Origin: CADCVW01 sp035644935
GTDB taxonomy: Bacteria > Pseudomonadota > Alphaproteobacteria > Sphingomonadales > Sphingomonadaceae
Assembly: GCA_035644935.1 (NCBI GenBank)
Contig: DASQNO010000125.1
Span: forward strand, 29,140-93,139
Length of the DNA: 64,000 nucleotides
Direction: 5' to 3'
In this document: one piece after another, positions 1 through 8,684 of the stretch
Layout: every line of letters begins with the position of its first letter
How positions within the stretch are numbered: position 1 is the first letter of the stretch
Notes under the pieces: generated by a model
What the model saw: only the letters and a program-made list of their open reading frames with translations
The model's database searches: none
Told to the model about the DNA's origin: nothing
Program-made: the position numbers and the translations under genes

Positions 1-599
1 CTGGTGATCAGCGGTGCGGCGCCCTTGTAGGCGGTCACCCCGACGTCTTCGAAGATGAAGGCGCCGAGCAGAAAGTTGTTGTCGTTAGCGTACGGATCGA
101 ACGATTGTCCCGCGCCAATCAGCCCGGCCGCACGAGCTGCAGACGAAAAGGCGCCGTTCGGATCACTGCCGATGTCAATCGCGGGCTGCGAAACCGCCGC
201 CGCGCCGAGCGCGCCGCGAAGGAACTGTACGTGCGCGATTTCATCTTGCGCGATCTCCCGCGCATATTGCCGAACCACCGTGTCCTGGAACGGGACCTGG
301 CGACCACCGGTCACCGCACCTTGCGTGCCGGTGCCGGTCAGCAGATTGTTGTTCAGCCCGGTGCCGAACGACGCGAACGAGTAAAACTGCGCTTCCAGAT
401 ATTCGAGGTTAAGTGCGAAATTCAGGATGTCGGCGTCGGTCGGCGCTGCCGTCTGCGCGAACGCCGATGTCGTCGCCGCCACGGTGGCCGTGCCCGCCAT
501 CAGCGCCTTGCCGCCCATCATGCGAAAAAGGTCGCGGCGATCTTCCCGGCGCCGAGCACGGGAATCGAGAACGTCGATCGTCAAAGTGTCTTCGGTCAT
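1..599 (-). CDS. Ferritin-like domain protein with Tat signal (3' end outside window)
   Basis: Reading frame open from the ATG at 599 to the window edge, about 199 residues seen. The N-terminus carries a twin-arginine signal (RRDLFRMMGG, then a hydrophobic stretch ending SAFAQ), so export to the periplasm is expected. The mature part shows four-helix ferritin-like signatures (LEYLEAQFY, EIAQDEIAHVQFL, IFEDVGVTAYKG) with Glu and His placed as di-metal ligands, as in the Ferritin_2 / desiccation-related Pcc13-62 family. An ATG 15 bases upstream (614) is possible, but GGAGAG sits correctly for 599. Divergent from the Crp/Fnr gene. The role in stress or desiccation is inferred from the family and the candidate EcfG promoter. 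Confidence 0.85.
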   Translation of the reverse strand, partial: MTEDTLTIDVLDSRARRREDRRDLFRMMGGKALMAGTATVAATTSAFAQTAAPTDADILNFALNLEYLEAQFYSFASFGTGLNNNLLTGTGTQGAVTGGRQVPFQDTVVRQYAREIAQDEIAHVQFLRGALGAAAVSQPAIDIGSDPNGAFSSAARAAGLIGAGQSFDPYANDNNFLLGAFIFEDVGVTAYKGAAPLIT

Positions 600-629
600 C
601 TGAGCGCTCTCCATAGCCTTCAACGGTGG

Positions 630-654
630 TACGAGCCGCACAGCGCTTTGTTCC
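630..654 (-). promoter_or_regulatory. Candidate EcfG (general stress) promoter of the ferritin-like gene
   Basis: On the minus strand GGAAC, a 16-base spacer and CGTA lie about 31 bases before the start codon. The alphaproteobacterial EcfG consensus is GGAAC-N16/17-CGTT, so one base differs. Confidence 0.5.
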
Positions 655-782
655 TGGCTCGTCCGTCTTAATCTAGTTTAAGTACGCAGACGTACGGCGG
701 GCAGCCACCGCTTGACTTTTTCCTAGAACCCGTTGGGTTTCATGGATTGCATCCGGAAGCGCCTGCGATACGTACGAAGTTT

Positions 783-1502
783 ATGCAGCCCTTTCAGCAA
801 GATAGTTCGCGAAGCACTCTGTTGCGCGCGATCACCTGCGAGGCGTTTGCGTGCTTCGCCAAAAGCCTACGAAAAGTGGAGCTTCAGCAGGGGACAACGC
901 TCGCTGTAGCCGGAACGACGACGAGCGTCGTGTATTTCCCGGAAACGGCAATCGCCTCCACGGTGGCGATCCACGCCGACGGCAGCTTCGTGGATGTCGG
1001 GCTGGCCGGCCACGAAGGCCTGGTGGGGTGGCCCATTCTTCTAAGCGAGGAGCATTCCCCGTTCGACGTAGTTGTGCATACCAGCGGTAGCGTGCTTCAG
1101 ATGGACGCCGGCGAATTTATCGAGGCGTGCCGTTCGCACCCAGACGCTGCCGCGACGTTCCTGCGCTACGTCACCGCCTTTACGGTCCAGATCGGCCGCA
1201 CCGCTGTTTCGAACCTGCGCGATCCCGTCGAGCGCCGTCTGTCCCGGTGGCTGTTGATGTTTCACGACCGTTTGGAAGGCGACGAGATCGACCTGACGCA
1301 CAAGACCATCGCGAGCATGTTGGGTATTCGGCGCGCAAGCGTTACCGACGGTCTGCACAGGTTGGAAGGACACAACGTTATTCGCAACCGGCGCGGCCGG
1401 ATCGTGATCCGCGACCGCGCGCAGCTTCGCCACATGGCCGGCGACGGCTACGGCCAGGCCGAAGCCCATTACAGCCGAAGCATCGCGCCCTTCGGCAAAT
1501 AG
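783..1502 (+). CDS. Crp/Fnr family transcriptional regulator
   Basis: 239 residues from the ATG at 783; a TTG at 747 would add 12 residues of low-quality sequence. The N-terminal half is a cyclic-nucleotide-binding-like beta roll (VVYFPETAIASTV, DVGLAGHEGLVGW). Residues about 170-225 form a Crp-type winged helix-turn-helix (LTHKTIASMLGIRRASVTDG, then a HNVIRNRRGRIVI wing). There is no FNR cysteine cluster, so oxygen sensing through a [4Fe-4S] cluster is unlikely; the ligand is unknown. It converges on pyrG with six bases between the stops. A short inverted repeat AACCCGTTGGGTT at 727-739 lies upstream and could be an operator (weak). Confidence 0.88.
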   Translation: MQPFQQDSSRSTLLRAITCEAFACFAKSLRKVELQQGTTLAVAGTTTSVVYFPETAIASTVAIHADGSFVDVGLAGHEGLVGWPILLSEEHSPFDVVVHTSGSVLQMDAGEFIEACRSHPDAAATFLRYVTAFTVQIGRTAVSNLRDPVERRLSRWLLMFHDRLEGDEIDLTHKTIASMLGIRRASVTDGLHRLEGHNVIRNRRGRIVIRDRAQLRHMAGDGYGQAEAHYSRSIAPFGK

Positions 1503-1508
1503 ACGCGA

Positions 1509-3137
1509 TCAGACCAGCCGGCTCTGCGTCACGGCGGCGCCGATAAAGCTTGCGAACAAGGGATGCGGGGCGAAGGGGCGGCTCTTCAGTTCCGGATGGA
1601 ACTGCACGCCGACGAACCAGGGATGCTCCGGCCGTTCGACGATTTCGGGGAGCATGCCGTCGGGGCTGAGGCCCGTGAACAGCAGGCCGTCGCCTTCCAG
1701 CGCTTCGCGGTACCCGACATTGACCTCGTAGCGATGCCGGTGGCGTTCGCTGATCTCCGTGTCGCCGTAAACGACCGCAACCAGGCTGTTGCCGCTCAAC
1801 CGCGCCGGGTAGGCGCCCAGCCGCATCGTGCCGCCGAGATCTCCCGCCGCCTGCCGACGTTCCAGCCCGGCGGGGCTCATCCATTCGGTGATCAAGCCGA
1901 CCACCGGTTCGGCGGTGTCGCCAAATTCGGTGGATGACGCGTTCTCGAGCCCCGATGCCCGCGCGCTTTCGACGCAGGCCATCTGCATTCCAAGGCAGAT
2001 CCCGAAGAACGGCACACGGCGATGGCGGGCAAAGGTCACGGCGGCGATCTTGCCTTCGGTACCGCGCGTGCCGAAGCCGCCGGGCACCAGAATCCCGTCG
2101 AGCGGCTCCAGCGCGGCAGCGACCCTGGCTTCGTCCTCGAAAATCTCTGCGTCCAGCCAGTTGATGCGGACCTTCACACGATTGGCGATGCCGCCGTGAA
2201 CAAGGGCTTCGGTCAGCGACTTGTAGGCGTCGGGCAGACCGACATATTTGCCGACGACGCCGATCGTGACCTCCCCTTCCGGGTTGTCCAACCGGTCGAC
2301 GATGTCTTCCCACGCGGCCAGGTCCGGCCTCGGCGCGTCCGTGATGCCGAAAGCGCGCAGCACCTCCTCGTCGAGCCCTTCGCGGTGATATTGCAGCGGC
2401 ACCGCGTAGATCGAACGCGCGTCGAGCGCAGGAATAACCGCCTCCGTCCGCACGTTACAGAACTGCGCGATCTTGGCGCGGTCGGCGGCGGACAAGGGAC
2501 GCTCGCAGCGGCAGAGCAGGACTTCGGGCTGGATGCCAAGCGAGGTGAGTTCGCGGACGCTGTGCTGCGTCGGCTTGGTCTTCATCTCGCCGGCGGCGGC
2601 GATATAGGGCACCAGCGCAGCGTGGATGGCCAGCGTCGCGCCCCGCGGCAGATCGTTGCGCAGCTGACGGATCGCTTCGATGTAGGGCAGGCTTTCGATG
2701 TCGCCGACGGTGCCGCCGACTTCGCAGATGACGAAGTCGAGCCCTTCCGTTTCGGCAAGCGCGAACGCCTTGATGGCGTTGGTAACGTGCGGAATGACCT
2801 GCACCGTGGCGCCCAGGTAGTCACCACGGCGTTCGCGGGCGATGATGCCCTGGTAGATGGCGCCGGTGGTGACGTTGTCCGACCGCTTGGCCGCGACGCC
2901 CGTGAAGCGTTCGTAGTGGCCGAGATCGAGATCCGTCTCCGCGCCGTCGTCCGTGACGTAGACCTCGCCATGCTGGTAGGGCGACATCGTGCCGGGATCG
3001 ACGTTCAGATACGGGTCGAACTTGCGGATGCGGACGGCGTAGCCGCGGGCTTGCAGGAGAGCGGCGAGGCTGGCGGCCATCAGGCCCTTGCCCAAGGAAG
3101 AGACCACGCCGCCGGTGATGAAAATGAACCGGGTCAT
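1509..3137 (-). CDS. pyrG: CTP synthase
   Basis: 542 residues, the usual length. Makes CTP from UTP, ATP and glutamine in the cytoplasm. The N-terminal amidoligase domain begins MTRFIFITGGVVSSLGKGL with the P-loop and includes the DPGTMSPYQHGEVYV segment. The C-terminal class I glutamine amidotransferase has the nucleophile elbow FFGICLGMQ and the closing FHPEL dyad. Upstream lies secG, 109 bases away; same strand and probably one transcription unit with secG and tpiA, an order common in sphingomonads. Confidence 0.98.
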   Translation of the reverse strand: MTRFIFITGGVVSSLGKGLMAASLAALLQARGYAVRIRKFDPYLNVDPGTMSPYQHGEVYVTDDGAETDLDLGHYERFTGVAAKRSDNVTTGAIYQGIIARERRGDYLGATVQVIPHVTNAIKAFALAETEGLDFVICEVGGTVGDIESLPYIEAIRQLRNDLPRGATLAIHAALVPYIAAAGEMKTKPTQHSVRELTSLGIQPEVLLCRCERPLSAADRAKIAQFCNVRTEAVIPALDARSIYAVPLQYHREGLDEEVLRAFGITDAPRPDLAAWEDIVDRLDNPEGEVTIGVVGKYVGLPDAYKSLTEALVHGGIANRVKVRINWLDAEIFEDEARVAAALEPLDGILVPGGFGTRGTEGKIAAVTFARHRRVPFFGICLGMQMACVESARASGLENASSTEFGDTAEPVVGLITEWMSPAGLERRQAAGDLGGTMRLGAYPARLSGNSLVAVVYGDTEISERHRHRYEVNVGYREALEGDGLLFTGLSPDGMLPEIVERPEHPWFVGVQFHPELKSRPFAPHPLFASFIGAAVTQSRLV

Positions 3138-3246
3138 GGGAGGAGCGGCTTAGCGGGCGGTCGGCGCGGGGGGAAGGCGGCGAATCGCCATCGTCGACAG
3201 TCAGCGTCGAGCGCGCAGCTGGCTCCGGCCGCCGCGCGCGACGAGA

Positions 3247-3660
3247 TCACTGCGCCAGCGGAACGGTGCTGTTTCCGACAGGTGCCGCCACGTTGCCCAC
3301 CGGAGCGGCCTGGTTCGCGATTTCAGCCAGTGGATCGGCGGGACGGGCGCCCTGCGTCGAGGGATCATACGGCGTGGTGCTGGGCGCGGTGGTCGCGGGA
3401 TCGCGGGCCAGGCGCGTGTCGATGCTGGCGGGCGCACGGCTGACGGTGGCGAGCGCTGCCAGGGCGATCGACAGGACGACGAACGTGCCGCCCAGGATCG
3501 CCGTCGCGCGCGTCAAGAAGTCGGCGGCTCCGCGCGCGGTCATCAGGCCCGACGACGATCCGCCGACACCCAGGCCCCCGCCCTCGGAGCGCTGCATCAG
3601 GATCACGGTGACGAGACCGAGGGCGACGAGAATTTGGATGACGAGCAGGACGGTAAACAT
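3247..3660 (-). CDS. secG: Preprotein translocase subunit SecG
   Basis: 137 residues. Two transmembrane helices (about 2-22 and 50-72) flank the conserved SecG loop with GGLG and the SSSGLMTARGAADFLTRATA segment. SecG joins SecYE in the inner membrane and assists protein export. The C-terminal 60 residues are a low-complexity Pro/Ala/Thr-rich tail, longer than in E. coli but usual for alphaproteobacterial SecG. Lies between tpiA and pyrG on the same strand. Confidence 0.95.
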   Translation of the reverse strand: MFTVLLVIQILVALGLVTVILMQRSEGGGLGVGGSSSGLMTARGAADFLTRATAILGGTFVVLSIALAALATVSRAPASIDTRLARDPATTAPSTTPYDPSTQGARPADPLAEIANQAAPVGNVAAPVGNSTVPLAQ

Positions 3661-3730
3661 CGGAGGCTTTCGAAAAGGATTGCGACCGGACCTAGACGCG
3701 CGGGCGCTTCACTTCAACCGCGGCTCCGCT

Positions 3731-4480
3731 TCAGCCCGCTGCCGCTTGGATGATCGGAACGAAGGAGGACGCCTTGAGGCTCGCGCCCCCGACAAGCGCG
3801 CCGTCAACATCGGCGATGCCGAAGATCTTGGCCGCGTTGTCCGCCTTGACTGAGCCGCCGTACAGGATGCGAACGCCCTGCCCCGCCGAGCCGTATCGGG
3901 CGACGAGGCGTTCGCGAATGGCGGCGTGCATCTGGGCGATGTCGGTCGTGCTGGCGGTCTTGCCCGTACCGATAGCCCAGATCGGCTCGTAGGCGACCAC
4001 CAGCCGATCGCCGGGATCGGCAGGAAGCGATCCGTTCAACTGCGCGGCGACAGTGGCGACCGCGTCGCCCGCGTCCCGGTCGGCCTCGCTTTCGCCGACG
4101 CAGACGATCGCGGTCATGCCCGCGCCCAGCGCCGCCTGCGCCTTGGAGCGCACCACGGCGTCGGACTCATACTGCTGGTCGCGGCGTTCGGAGTGACCGA
4201 CGATCACCAAGCTGGCCCCGGCTTCGATCAGCATTGAGGTGGAGAGCGAACCGGTGTGCGCGCCGCTCGGTTCGGAATGGACGTCCTGCGCGCCGATCAT
4301 CAGCCCGGGCAAGCGGGCCTTGGCGGCTGCGATGTACGTGAAGGGCGGGCAAACGGCGACATCGACCCCCGACAGCCCGGCGGCCGCATCGGCGATGGCG
4401 TCGAGTTCGCCCATCGCCGCGTTCATCTTCCAGTTCCCCGCGATCAGCTTGCGCCTGTTCATCCCCGCCCCCGTCGTCAT
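3731..4480 (-). CDS. tpiA: Triosephosphate isomerase
   Basis: 249 residues. Interconverts dihydroxyacetone phosphate and glyceraldehyde 3-phosphate. Shows the substrate Asn/Lys (AGNWKMN), the catalytic His region (VIVGHSERR), the catalytic Glu (VAYEPIWAIGTG) and the phosphate-binding loop (ILYGGSVK). The start at 4480 has a GGAGG five bases upstream; an internal ATG at 4462 is the alternative, and the longer frame to 4534 has no support. First gene of the minus-strand group tpiA-secG-pyrG; divergent from ppiD with about 140 bases for promoters. Confidence 0.96.
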   Translation of the reverse strand: MTTGAGMNRRKLIAGNWKMNAAMGELDAIADAAAGLSGVDVAVCPPFTYIAAAKARLPGLMIGAQDVHSEPSGAHTGSLSTSMLIEAGASLVIVGHSERRDQQYESDAVVRSKAQAALGAGMTAIVCVGESEADRDAGDAVATVAAQLNGSLPADPGDRLVVAYEPIWAIGTGKTASTTDIAQMHAAIRERLVARYGSAGQGVRILYGGSVKADNAAKIFGIADVDGALVGGASLKASSFVPIIQAAAG

Positions 4481-4618
4481 GCCTGCCTCCGTCAACGCCG
4501 ATCGCCCCCGCGCCGGGTCGGTCCCGCCTAGCAACGGTTCCCGCCCGCGCCAAGCTTGCCGCTCCCCGGCGGTCTCACTAAGACCCGCAGCTTCCCAGAC
4601 TGGATCTTAAAACCCCCC

Positions 4619-6565
4619 ATGATCACCACCATGCGTCGCGGCTCCAAATCGCCGCTGTTCCTTGGCCTGCTCGGGCTGATCGCGGTGGCGTTCGTCGTCA
4701 CCGGCATCAACGCGCCCGGCACGACCGGCTTCGGCAGCGGCTTGGGAGCGGCGTCGCTGGCGAGCGTGGGCGGCGAGGACATCACGGTCGCGGAGGTGAC
4801 CGACCAAGCGGAGCGGCGGCTGGCCCAGGTTCGCCAGCAGCAGCCCGAGGCGACCATAGAGCAGCTCGTCGCGTCCGGCGGCGTCGAGGAGATCATATCC
4901 GGGCTGGTGAGCCAGAAGGCGCTGCGCGCGTTCGCGGACGAGGTCGGCATGAGGGTCAGCAAGGCGCTGGTCGACGGCCAGATCGCCAGCATGCCCGCCT
5001 TCTTCGACCTTGCCGGCAAGTTCAGCGAGGATACCTACCGCGAGAAGCTGGCGGCGCAGCGGGTTACGGACGCGCAGCTGCGGGACGATCTCTACACCAG
5101 CACGCTGGCCAAGCAGTTGCTGACGCCGGTGGGCGCGGCGGCACGGGTGCCGCAGGGCGTCGCCCTGCCCTATGCCTCGATGCTGCTGGAAAGCCGCACG
5201 GGCCAGGTCGGGATCGTCCCCTCCGAGGCAGGCGGCAACGTTCCGGAGCCGACGGACGCCGAGCTGGCGACGTTCTACGGCAACAACCGGGCACGCTACG
5301 TCGTGCCCGAGCGCCGCGTGATCCGCTATGCGCTGATCGGGCCCGAGCAGGCCGGCGCCACGCCACCGACCGAGGCGGAGATCGCTGCCTTCTACCGAGC
5401 GAACGCCGCGACGTTCGCGGGCAAGGAGACGCGCGTGCTGAGCCAGGTGGTGCTGCCTGACGAGGCGGCGGCGCGGGCGCTGTCGGCCAAGGTGACGGGC
5501 GGGCAGAGCTTCGTGGCGGCGGCCGCGGCCGCGGGTTTCGGCGCGGGCGACATCTCGATCGGGCCGCAGGACCAGGCCTCGTTCGCGCGGCTGACGGCCG
5601 AACAGGTGGCCTCACAGGTGTTCCGCTTGGCGGAAGGCGGCGTCAGCCCGCCGCTGCGTTCGCCGCTGGGGTGGCACGTCGTGAAGGTGGACGCGATCCG
5701 GCGCGAGGCGGGCAAGTCGCTCGACGCGGCGCGCGGCGAAATCGCGACCCGGCTGGCGGCCGAGCAGTCAGCCAAGGCGCTGGAGGATTTCGTGTCGGCG
5801 ATCGACAAGCAGATCGGCGACGGCGCGAGCTTCGCCGACGTCGCTACGCAGCGAAAGCTGACCGTGGTGCAGACGCCGCCGATAACGGCGGCGGGCGCTT
5901 CTCCCGAGCAGCCGAATTTCCGCCCCGCGCCCGAGCTGACGCCGTTGCTGGCGAACGCCTTCATCGCAGAGCCCGGAGAGGACCCGAGCGTCGATGCGAT
6001 CCCGGGCGCCAACCGTTACGCCATGGTTGCGGTCGATCGCATCGTGCCCGCCTCGCCGCCGCCGCTGACCGCGATCCGTGTGCGGGTGCTGGCCGATCTC
6101 AAGGTTAAGCGCGCGGCCGATCGCGCGCGGGCCTTGGCGGCGGCTATCGTCGCTAAGGTGAATGCAGGCATGCCGATCGCGCGCGCGTTCGCCGAGGCAG
6201 GCATCCGTAGCGGCGCGCCGCGTGCGATCACCGCCCGCCGCATCGACGTGGCACGCGCGAACCAGCAGATCCCGCCACCGATCCAGATGCTGTTCAGCCT
6301 GCCGCAGGGCCGCGCCCGGTTGCTCGCGGCGCCAGGGGACGCGGGATATTTCGTGGTCTTCCTGGAGCGGGTCGCCAGGGGCGACGCGGCGACGTCGCCC
6401 GGCCTGATCGAGGCGACGCGGACCGAATTCAGCAAGATCGCCGGCCAGGAATATGTGGAGCAGTTCGTCGGCGCAATTCGCGGAAGCCGCAAGGTCGTTC
6501 GCGACCAGGCAGCGATCACGCGGCTGAAGAGCCAGCTGAACGGCACCGCCACACCGACGCGTTAG
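4619..6565 (+). CDS. ppiD: Periplasmic peptidyl-prolyl isomerase/chaperone, PpiD/SurA family
   Basis: About 648 residues from the ATG at 4619; a second ATG (4631) is possible. A single N-terminal membrane anchor (FLGLLGLIAVAFVVTGI) is followed by a SurA_N-like chaperone domain (residues about 40-220), a parvulin-type rotamase domain in the middle (VLSQVVLPDE to SPLGWHVVKVD) and a C-terminal chaperone region. This is the PpiD layout: inner-membrane anchored, folding proteins as they leave the Sec translocon. Followed after 11 bases by trpG on the same strand. Confidence 0.9.
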   Translation: MITTMRRGSKSPLFLGLLGLIAVAFVVTGINAPGTTGFGSGLGAASLASVGGEDITVAEVTDQAERRLAQVRQQQPEATIEQLVASGGVEEIISGLVSQKALRAFADEVGMRVSKALVDGQIASMPAFFDLAGKFSEDTYREKLAAQRVTDAQLRDDLYTSTLAKQLLTPVGAAARVPQGVALPYASMLLESRTGQVGIVPSEAGGNVPEPTDAELATFYGNNRARYVVPERRVIRYALIGPEQAGATPPTEAEIAAFYRANAATFAGKETRVLSQVVLPDEAAARALSAKVTGGQSFVAAAAAAGFGAGDISIGPQDQASFARLTAEQVASQVFRLAEGGVSPPLRSPLGWHVVKVDAIRREAGKSLDAARGEIATRLAAEQSAKALEDFVSAIDKQIGDGASFADVATQRKLTVVQTPPITAAGASPEQPNFRPAPELTPLLANAFIAEPGEDPSVDAIPGANRYAMVAVDRIVPASPPPLTAIRVRVLADLKVKRAADRARALAAAIVAKVNAGMPIARAFAEAGIRSGAPRAITARRIDVARANQQIPPPIQMLFSLPQGRARLLAAPGDAGYFVVFLERVARGDAATSPGLIEATRTEFSKIAGQEYVEQFVGAIRGSRKVVRDQAAITRLKSQLNGTATPTR

Positions 6566-6576
6566 GCCGCATCGGC

Positions 6577-7167
6577 ATGCGGGTGCTGGTGATCGACAAT
6601 TACGACAGCTTCACCTGGAACCTGGTTCACTACCTTTCCGAGCTTGGCGGGGACGTCACGGTCGTCCGCAACGACGCGCCCGGGGCGGAGGAGGCTATCC
6701 TGGAAGCCGATGCGGTGGTGATCTCGCCGGGGCCGGGCGATCCCGACGGTGCCGGCGTGTCGCTCCCCGTCGTGGCGGCATGCGCGGCGGCACGTCGGCC
6801 GCTGCTGGGTGTGTGCCTGGGGCATCAGGCGATTGCGCAGGCATTCGGCGGCCGCATCGCGCGGGCGGATCGGGTGATGCACGGCAAGACATCGGTCGTC
6901 GCGCATGGCAGCGGCGGGCTGTTCGACGGGGTGCCGTCCCCGATGCAGGTCGCACGCTACCACTCGCTTGCGGTAACGACGGAAGGCCTGCCCTCGCCCC
7001 TGCGGGTGACCGCCACGGCGGAGGACGGCACGATCATGGCGCTGACCCACCGCGTACTGCCGATCCATGGCGTCCAGTTCCATCCCGAGAGCATCGCGAC
7101 CGAACATGGCCACCGACTGCTGAGCAACTTCCTGCGACTTGCGGCCGCCGAAAACGAAAGCGCTTGA
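6577..7167 (+). CDS. trpG: Anthranilate/aminodeoxychorismate synthase glutamine amidotransferase subunit
   Basis: 196 residues, a complete class I glutamine amidotransferase: N-terminus MRVLVIDNYDSFTWNLVHYL, oxyanion motif PGPGDP, nucleophile Cys80 in GVCLGHQ, and His169/Glu171 in FHPES. It supplies ammonia to chorismate-using synthases. The partner trpE is not next to it, nor are trpD and trpC; ppiD precedes and lexA follows directly. It could therefore serve PabB (folate) as well as or instead of TrpE. The stop overlaps the lexA -35 box. Confidence 0.9.
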   Translation: MRVLVIDNYDSFTWNLVHYLSELGGDVTVVRNDAPGAEEAILEADAVVISPGPGDPDGAGVSLPVVAACAAARRPLLGVCLGHQAIAQAFGGRIARADRVMHGKTSVVAHGSGGLFDGVPSPMQVARYHSLAVTTEGLPSPLRVTATAEDGTIMALTHRVLPIHGVQFHPESIATEHGHRLLSNFLRLAAAENESA

Positions 7168-7207
7168 CAAGCAGGACAAGGGTTGCCCATACGTTCCGCG
7201 TTCGTTC
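7164..7207 (+). promoter_or_regulatory. lexA promoter with alphaproteobacterial SOS box
   Basis: TTGACA at 7164-7169 is the -35; CATACG at 7188-7193 (18-base spacer) or CCATAC at 7187-7192 (17-base) is the -10. GTTC-N7-GTTC at 7193-7207 follows or overlaps it, exactly the direct-repeat LexA box of alphaproteobacteria. LexA bound here would block its own transcription. Confidence 0.85.
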
Positions 7208-7225
7208 TTCCCCGAAAGGCCAGCG

Positions 7226-7888
7226 ATGCTGACAACCAAGCAACATCAGCTGCTATGCTTCATTCACGAACGTCTCGGCGACACGGGCGTGTCGCCATCG
7301 TTCGAGGAGATGAAGGAAGCGCTGGACCTCAAGTCGAAGTCGGGCGTGCACCGGCTGATCTCGGCTCTCGAGGAGCGATCGTTCATCCGCCGCCTGCCCA
7401 ATCGCGCACGCGCGTTGGAGGTGATGCGCATGCCTGAGCGCACGCCGGTCGCCGCCGGCGCGGCCAAGCCGCTCATCAAGCCCAAGACGCTGCCGATTGC
7501 CGCCAACGACGTCATCGAGCTGCCGCTGCACGGCCGCATTGCCGCAGGGCTGCCGATCGAGGCGATCGAAGGCCATTCCAGCCTGATGGTGCCGGCGGCG
7601 CTGCTGGGCCCGGGTGAGCATTATGCGCTGGAAGTTGCCGGTGACTCGATGGTCGAAGAGGGCATATTGGACGGCGACTACGCGCTGGTGCGCAAGACGG
7701 ACACGGCGCGCGACGGCGAGATCGTGGTGGCGTTGATCGACGACAGCGAGGCGACGCTGAAGACCTTCCGCCGCGAAGGCCAGATGATCCGCCTCGACCC
7801 CGCCAATCGCAATTACGCGCCCCAGCGTTATTCGCCTGAGCAGGTTCGCATTCAGGGTCGCTTGTCCGGCCTCCTGCGCCGCTACTGA
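7226..7888 (+). CDS. lexA: SOS repressor LexA
   Basis: 220 residues from the ATG at 7226 (AAAGG upstream); the frame is open further upstream but only from codons inside the promoter. N-terminal winged helix (MLTTKQHQLLCFIHERL; SKSGVHRLISALEERSFIRR) and C-terminal S24 peptidase domain. Autocleavage site Ala107-Gly108 (RIAAGLP), catalytic Ser141 (AGDSMVEEG) and Lys179 (EATLKTF). RecA-stimulated self-cleavage derepresses the DNA damage response. Its own SOS box lies directly upstream. Confidence 0.97.
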   Translation: MLTTKQHQLLCFIHERLGDTGVSPSFEEMKEALDLKSKSGVHRLISALEERSFIRRLPNRARALEVMRMPERTPVAAGAAKPLIKPKTLPIAANDVIELPLHGRIAAGLPIEAIEGHSSLMVPAALLGPGEHYALEVAGDSMVEEGILDGDYALVRKTDTARDGEIVVALIDDSEATLKTFRREGQMIRLDPANRNYAPQRYSPEQVRIQGRLSGLLRRY

Positions 7889-7895
7889 GCCGGTA

Positions 7896-8234
7896 ATGGC
7901 GCGGCTGAACTATGTGGAGCTGCCCACGGGCGAGTTGGGGTCGTCCAAGGCGTTCTACGAAGCCGCGTTCGGGTGGACGATGACGTCCTTCGGACGCAGC
8001 TACGCCGCGACGACAAGCGGTGATACGGACGTCGGGTTGCAGGCCGATCCGTCGGAGGCGAGCGCAGCGCCCCTGCCGGTGATCGAAGTCGAACACCTTG
8101 AAGCAGCCTTAGACAATGTGCGCGCCGCCAGCGGTACGATCGTGCGGCCGATCTTCGCGTTTCCGGGTGGCCGGCGGTTCCACTTCGTCGATCCGGGCGG
8201 CAACGAACTGGCGGCGGTGACCCCCAGCCGCTGA
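7896..8234 (+). CDS. VOC family (glyoxalase/bleomycin-resistance fold) protein
   Basis: 112 residues, one vicinal-oxygen-chelate module pair: MARLNYVELP, KAFYEAAFGW, and the C-terminal FHFVDPGGNELAAV typical of this superfamily. The substrate cannot be told. Starts eight bases after the lexA stop, so it is probably co-transcribed with lexA and may follow SOS control by read-through. Confidence 0.82.
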   Translation: MARLNYVELPTGELGSSKAFYEAAFGWTMTSFGRSYAATTSGDTDVGLQADPSEASAAPLPVIEVEHLEAALDNVRAASGTIVRPIFAFPGGRRFHFVDPGGNELAAVTPSR

Positions 8235-8255
8235 CTTCGCCGGCAAGCGAGTTCG

Positions 8256-8684
8256 TCAGGCGCTCGGCACGAACTTCAGCGTTCCAAGCGTTCTCAGTTT
8301 ACCGGCGGGATCGTCGGCGGGGTGGTGAATGCCGTCGACAACGAGCACCTCGGCGAAATCGAAAGGACTGACGCCTTCGAGGCAGGCGGCGTTGATCCCG
8401 AACTGGCGCGGGTCCGAGCGTCGGTGATGGTGCGTATAGATGCCGCAAATCGAACAGAAGAAATGTGACGCGGCCAGGGTGTTGAACCGGTAGACGCTGA
8501 GCGTCTCCTCGCCCGCGAGCAGTTCCAGACCGTCCAGCGCCGCGGACACCGCCACGGCCCCGCGCATCCGGCAGTAAGAGCAGTTGCAGCGACGGGCGGT
8601 GTGGAGGCCGTTCACCAAGCGGACGCGGAAGCGGACCGTTCCACAGTGGCAGGCGCCGTTGATCGTGGCGGGGTCGGGTTCCAA
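8256..8684 (-). CDS. GFA/CENP-V family zinc protein
   Basis: About 142 residues from a TTG at 8684 that has AGGAG at good spacing; the ATG-led frame to 8813 adds 43 residues of Arg/Ser-rich sequence not seen in the family. Shows the zinc cysteine pattern GACHCG, CNCSYC and FFCSICG of glutathione-dependent formaldehyde-activating enzyme-like proteins. Family members often bind two zinc ions; the reaction here is unknown. Convergent with the VOC gene. Confidence 0.85.
   Translation of the reverse strand: MEPDPATINGACHCGTVRFRVRLVNGLHTARRCNCSYCRMRGAVAVSAALDGLELLAGEETLSVYRFNTLAASHFFCSICGIYTHHHRRSDPRQFGINAACLEGVSPFDFAEVLVVDGIHHPADDPAGKLRTLGTLKFVPSA

Noticed and set aside
2022..3443. 473-codon plus-strand frame opposite pyrG
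   Set aside because: Antisense shadow; pyrG is unambiguous.
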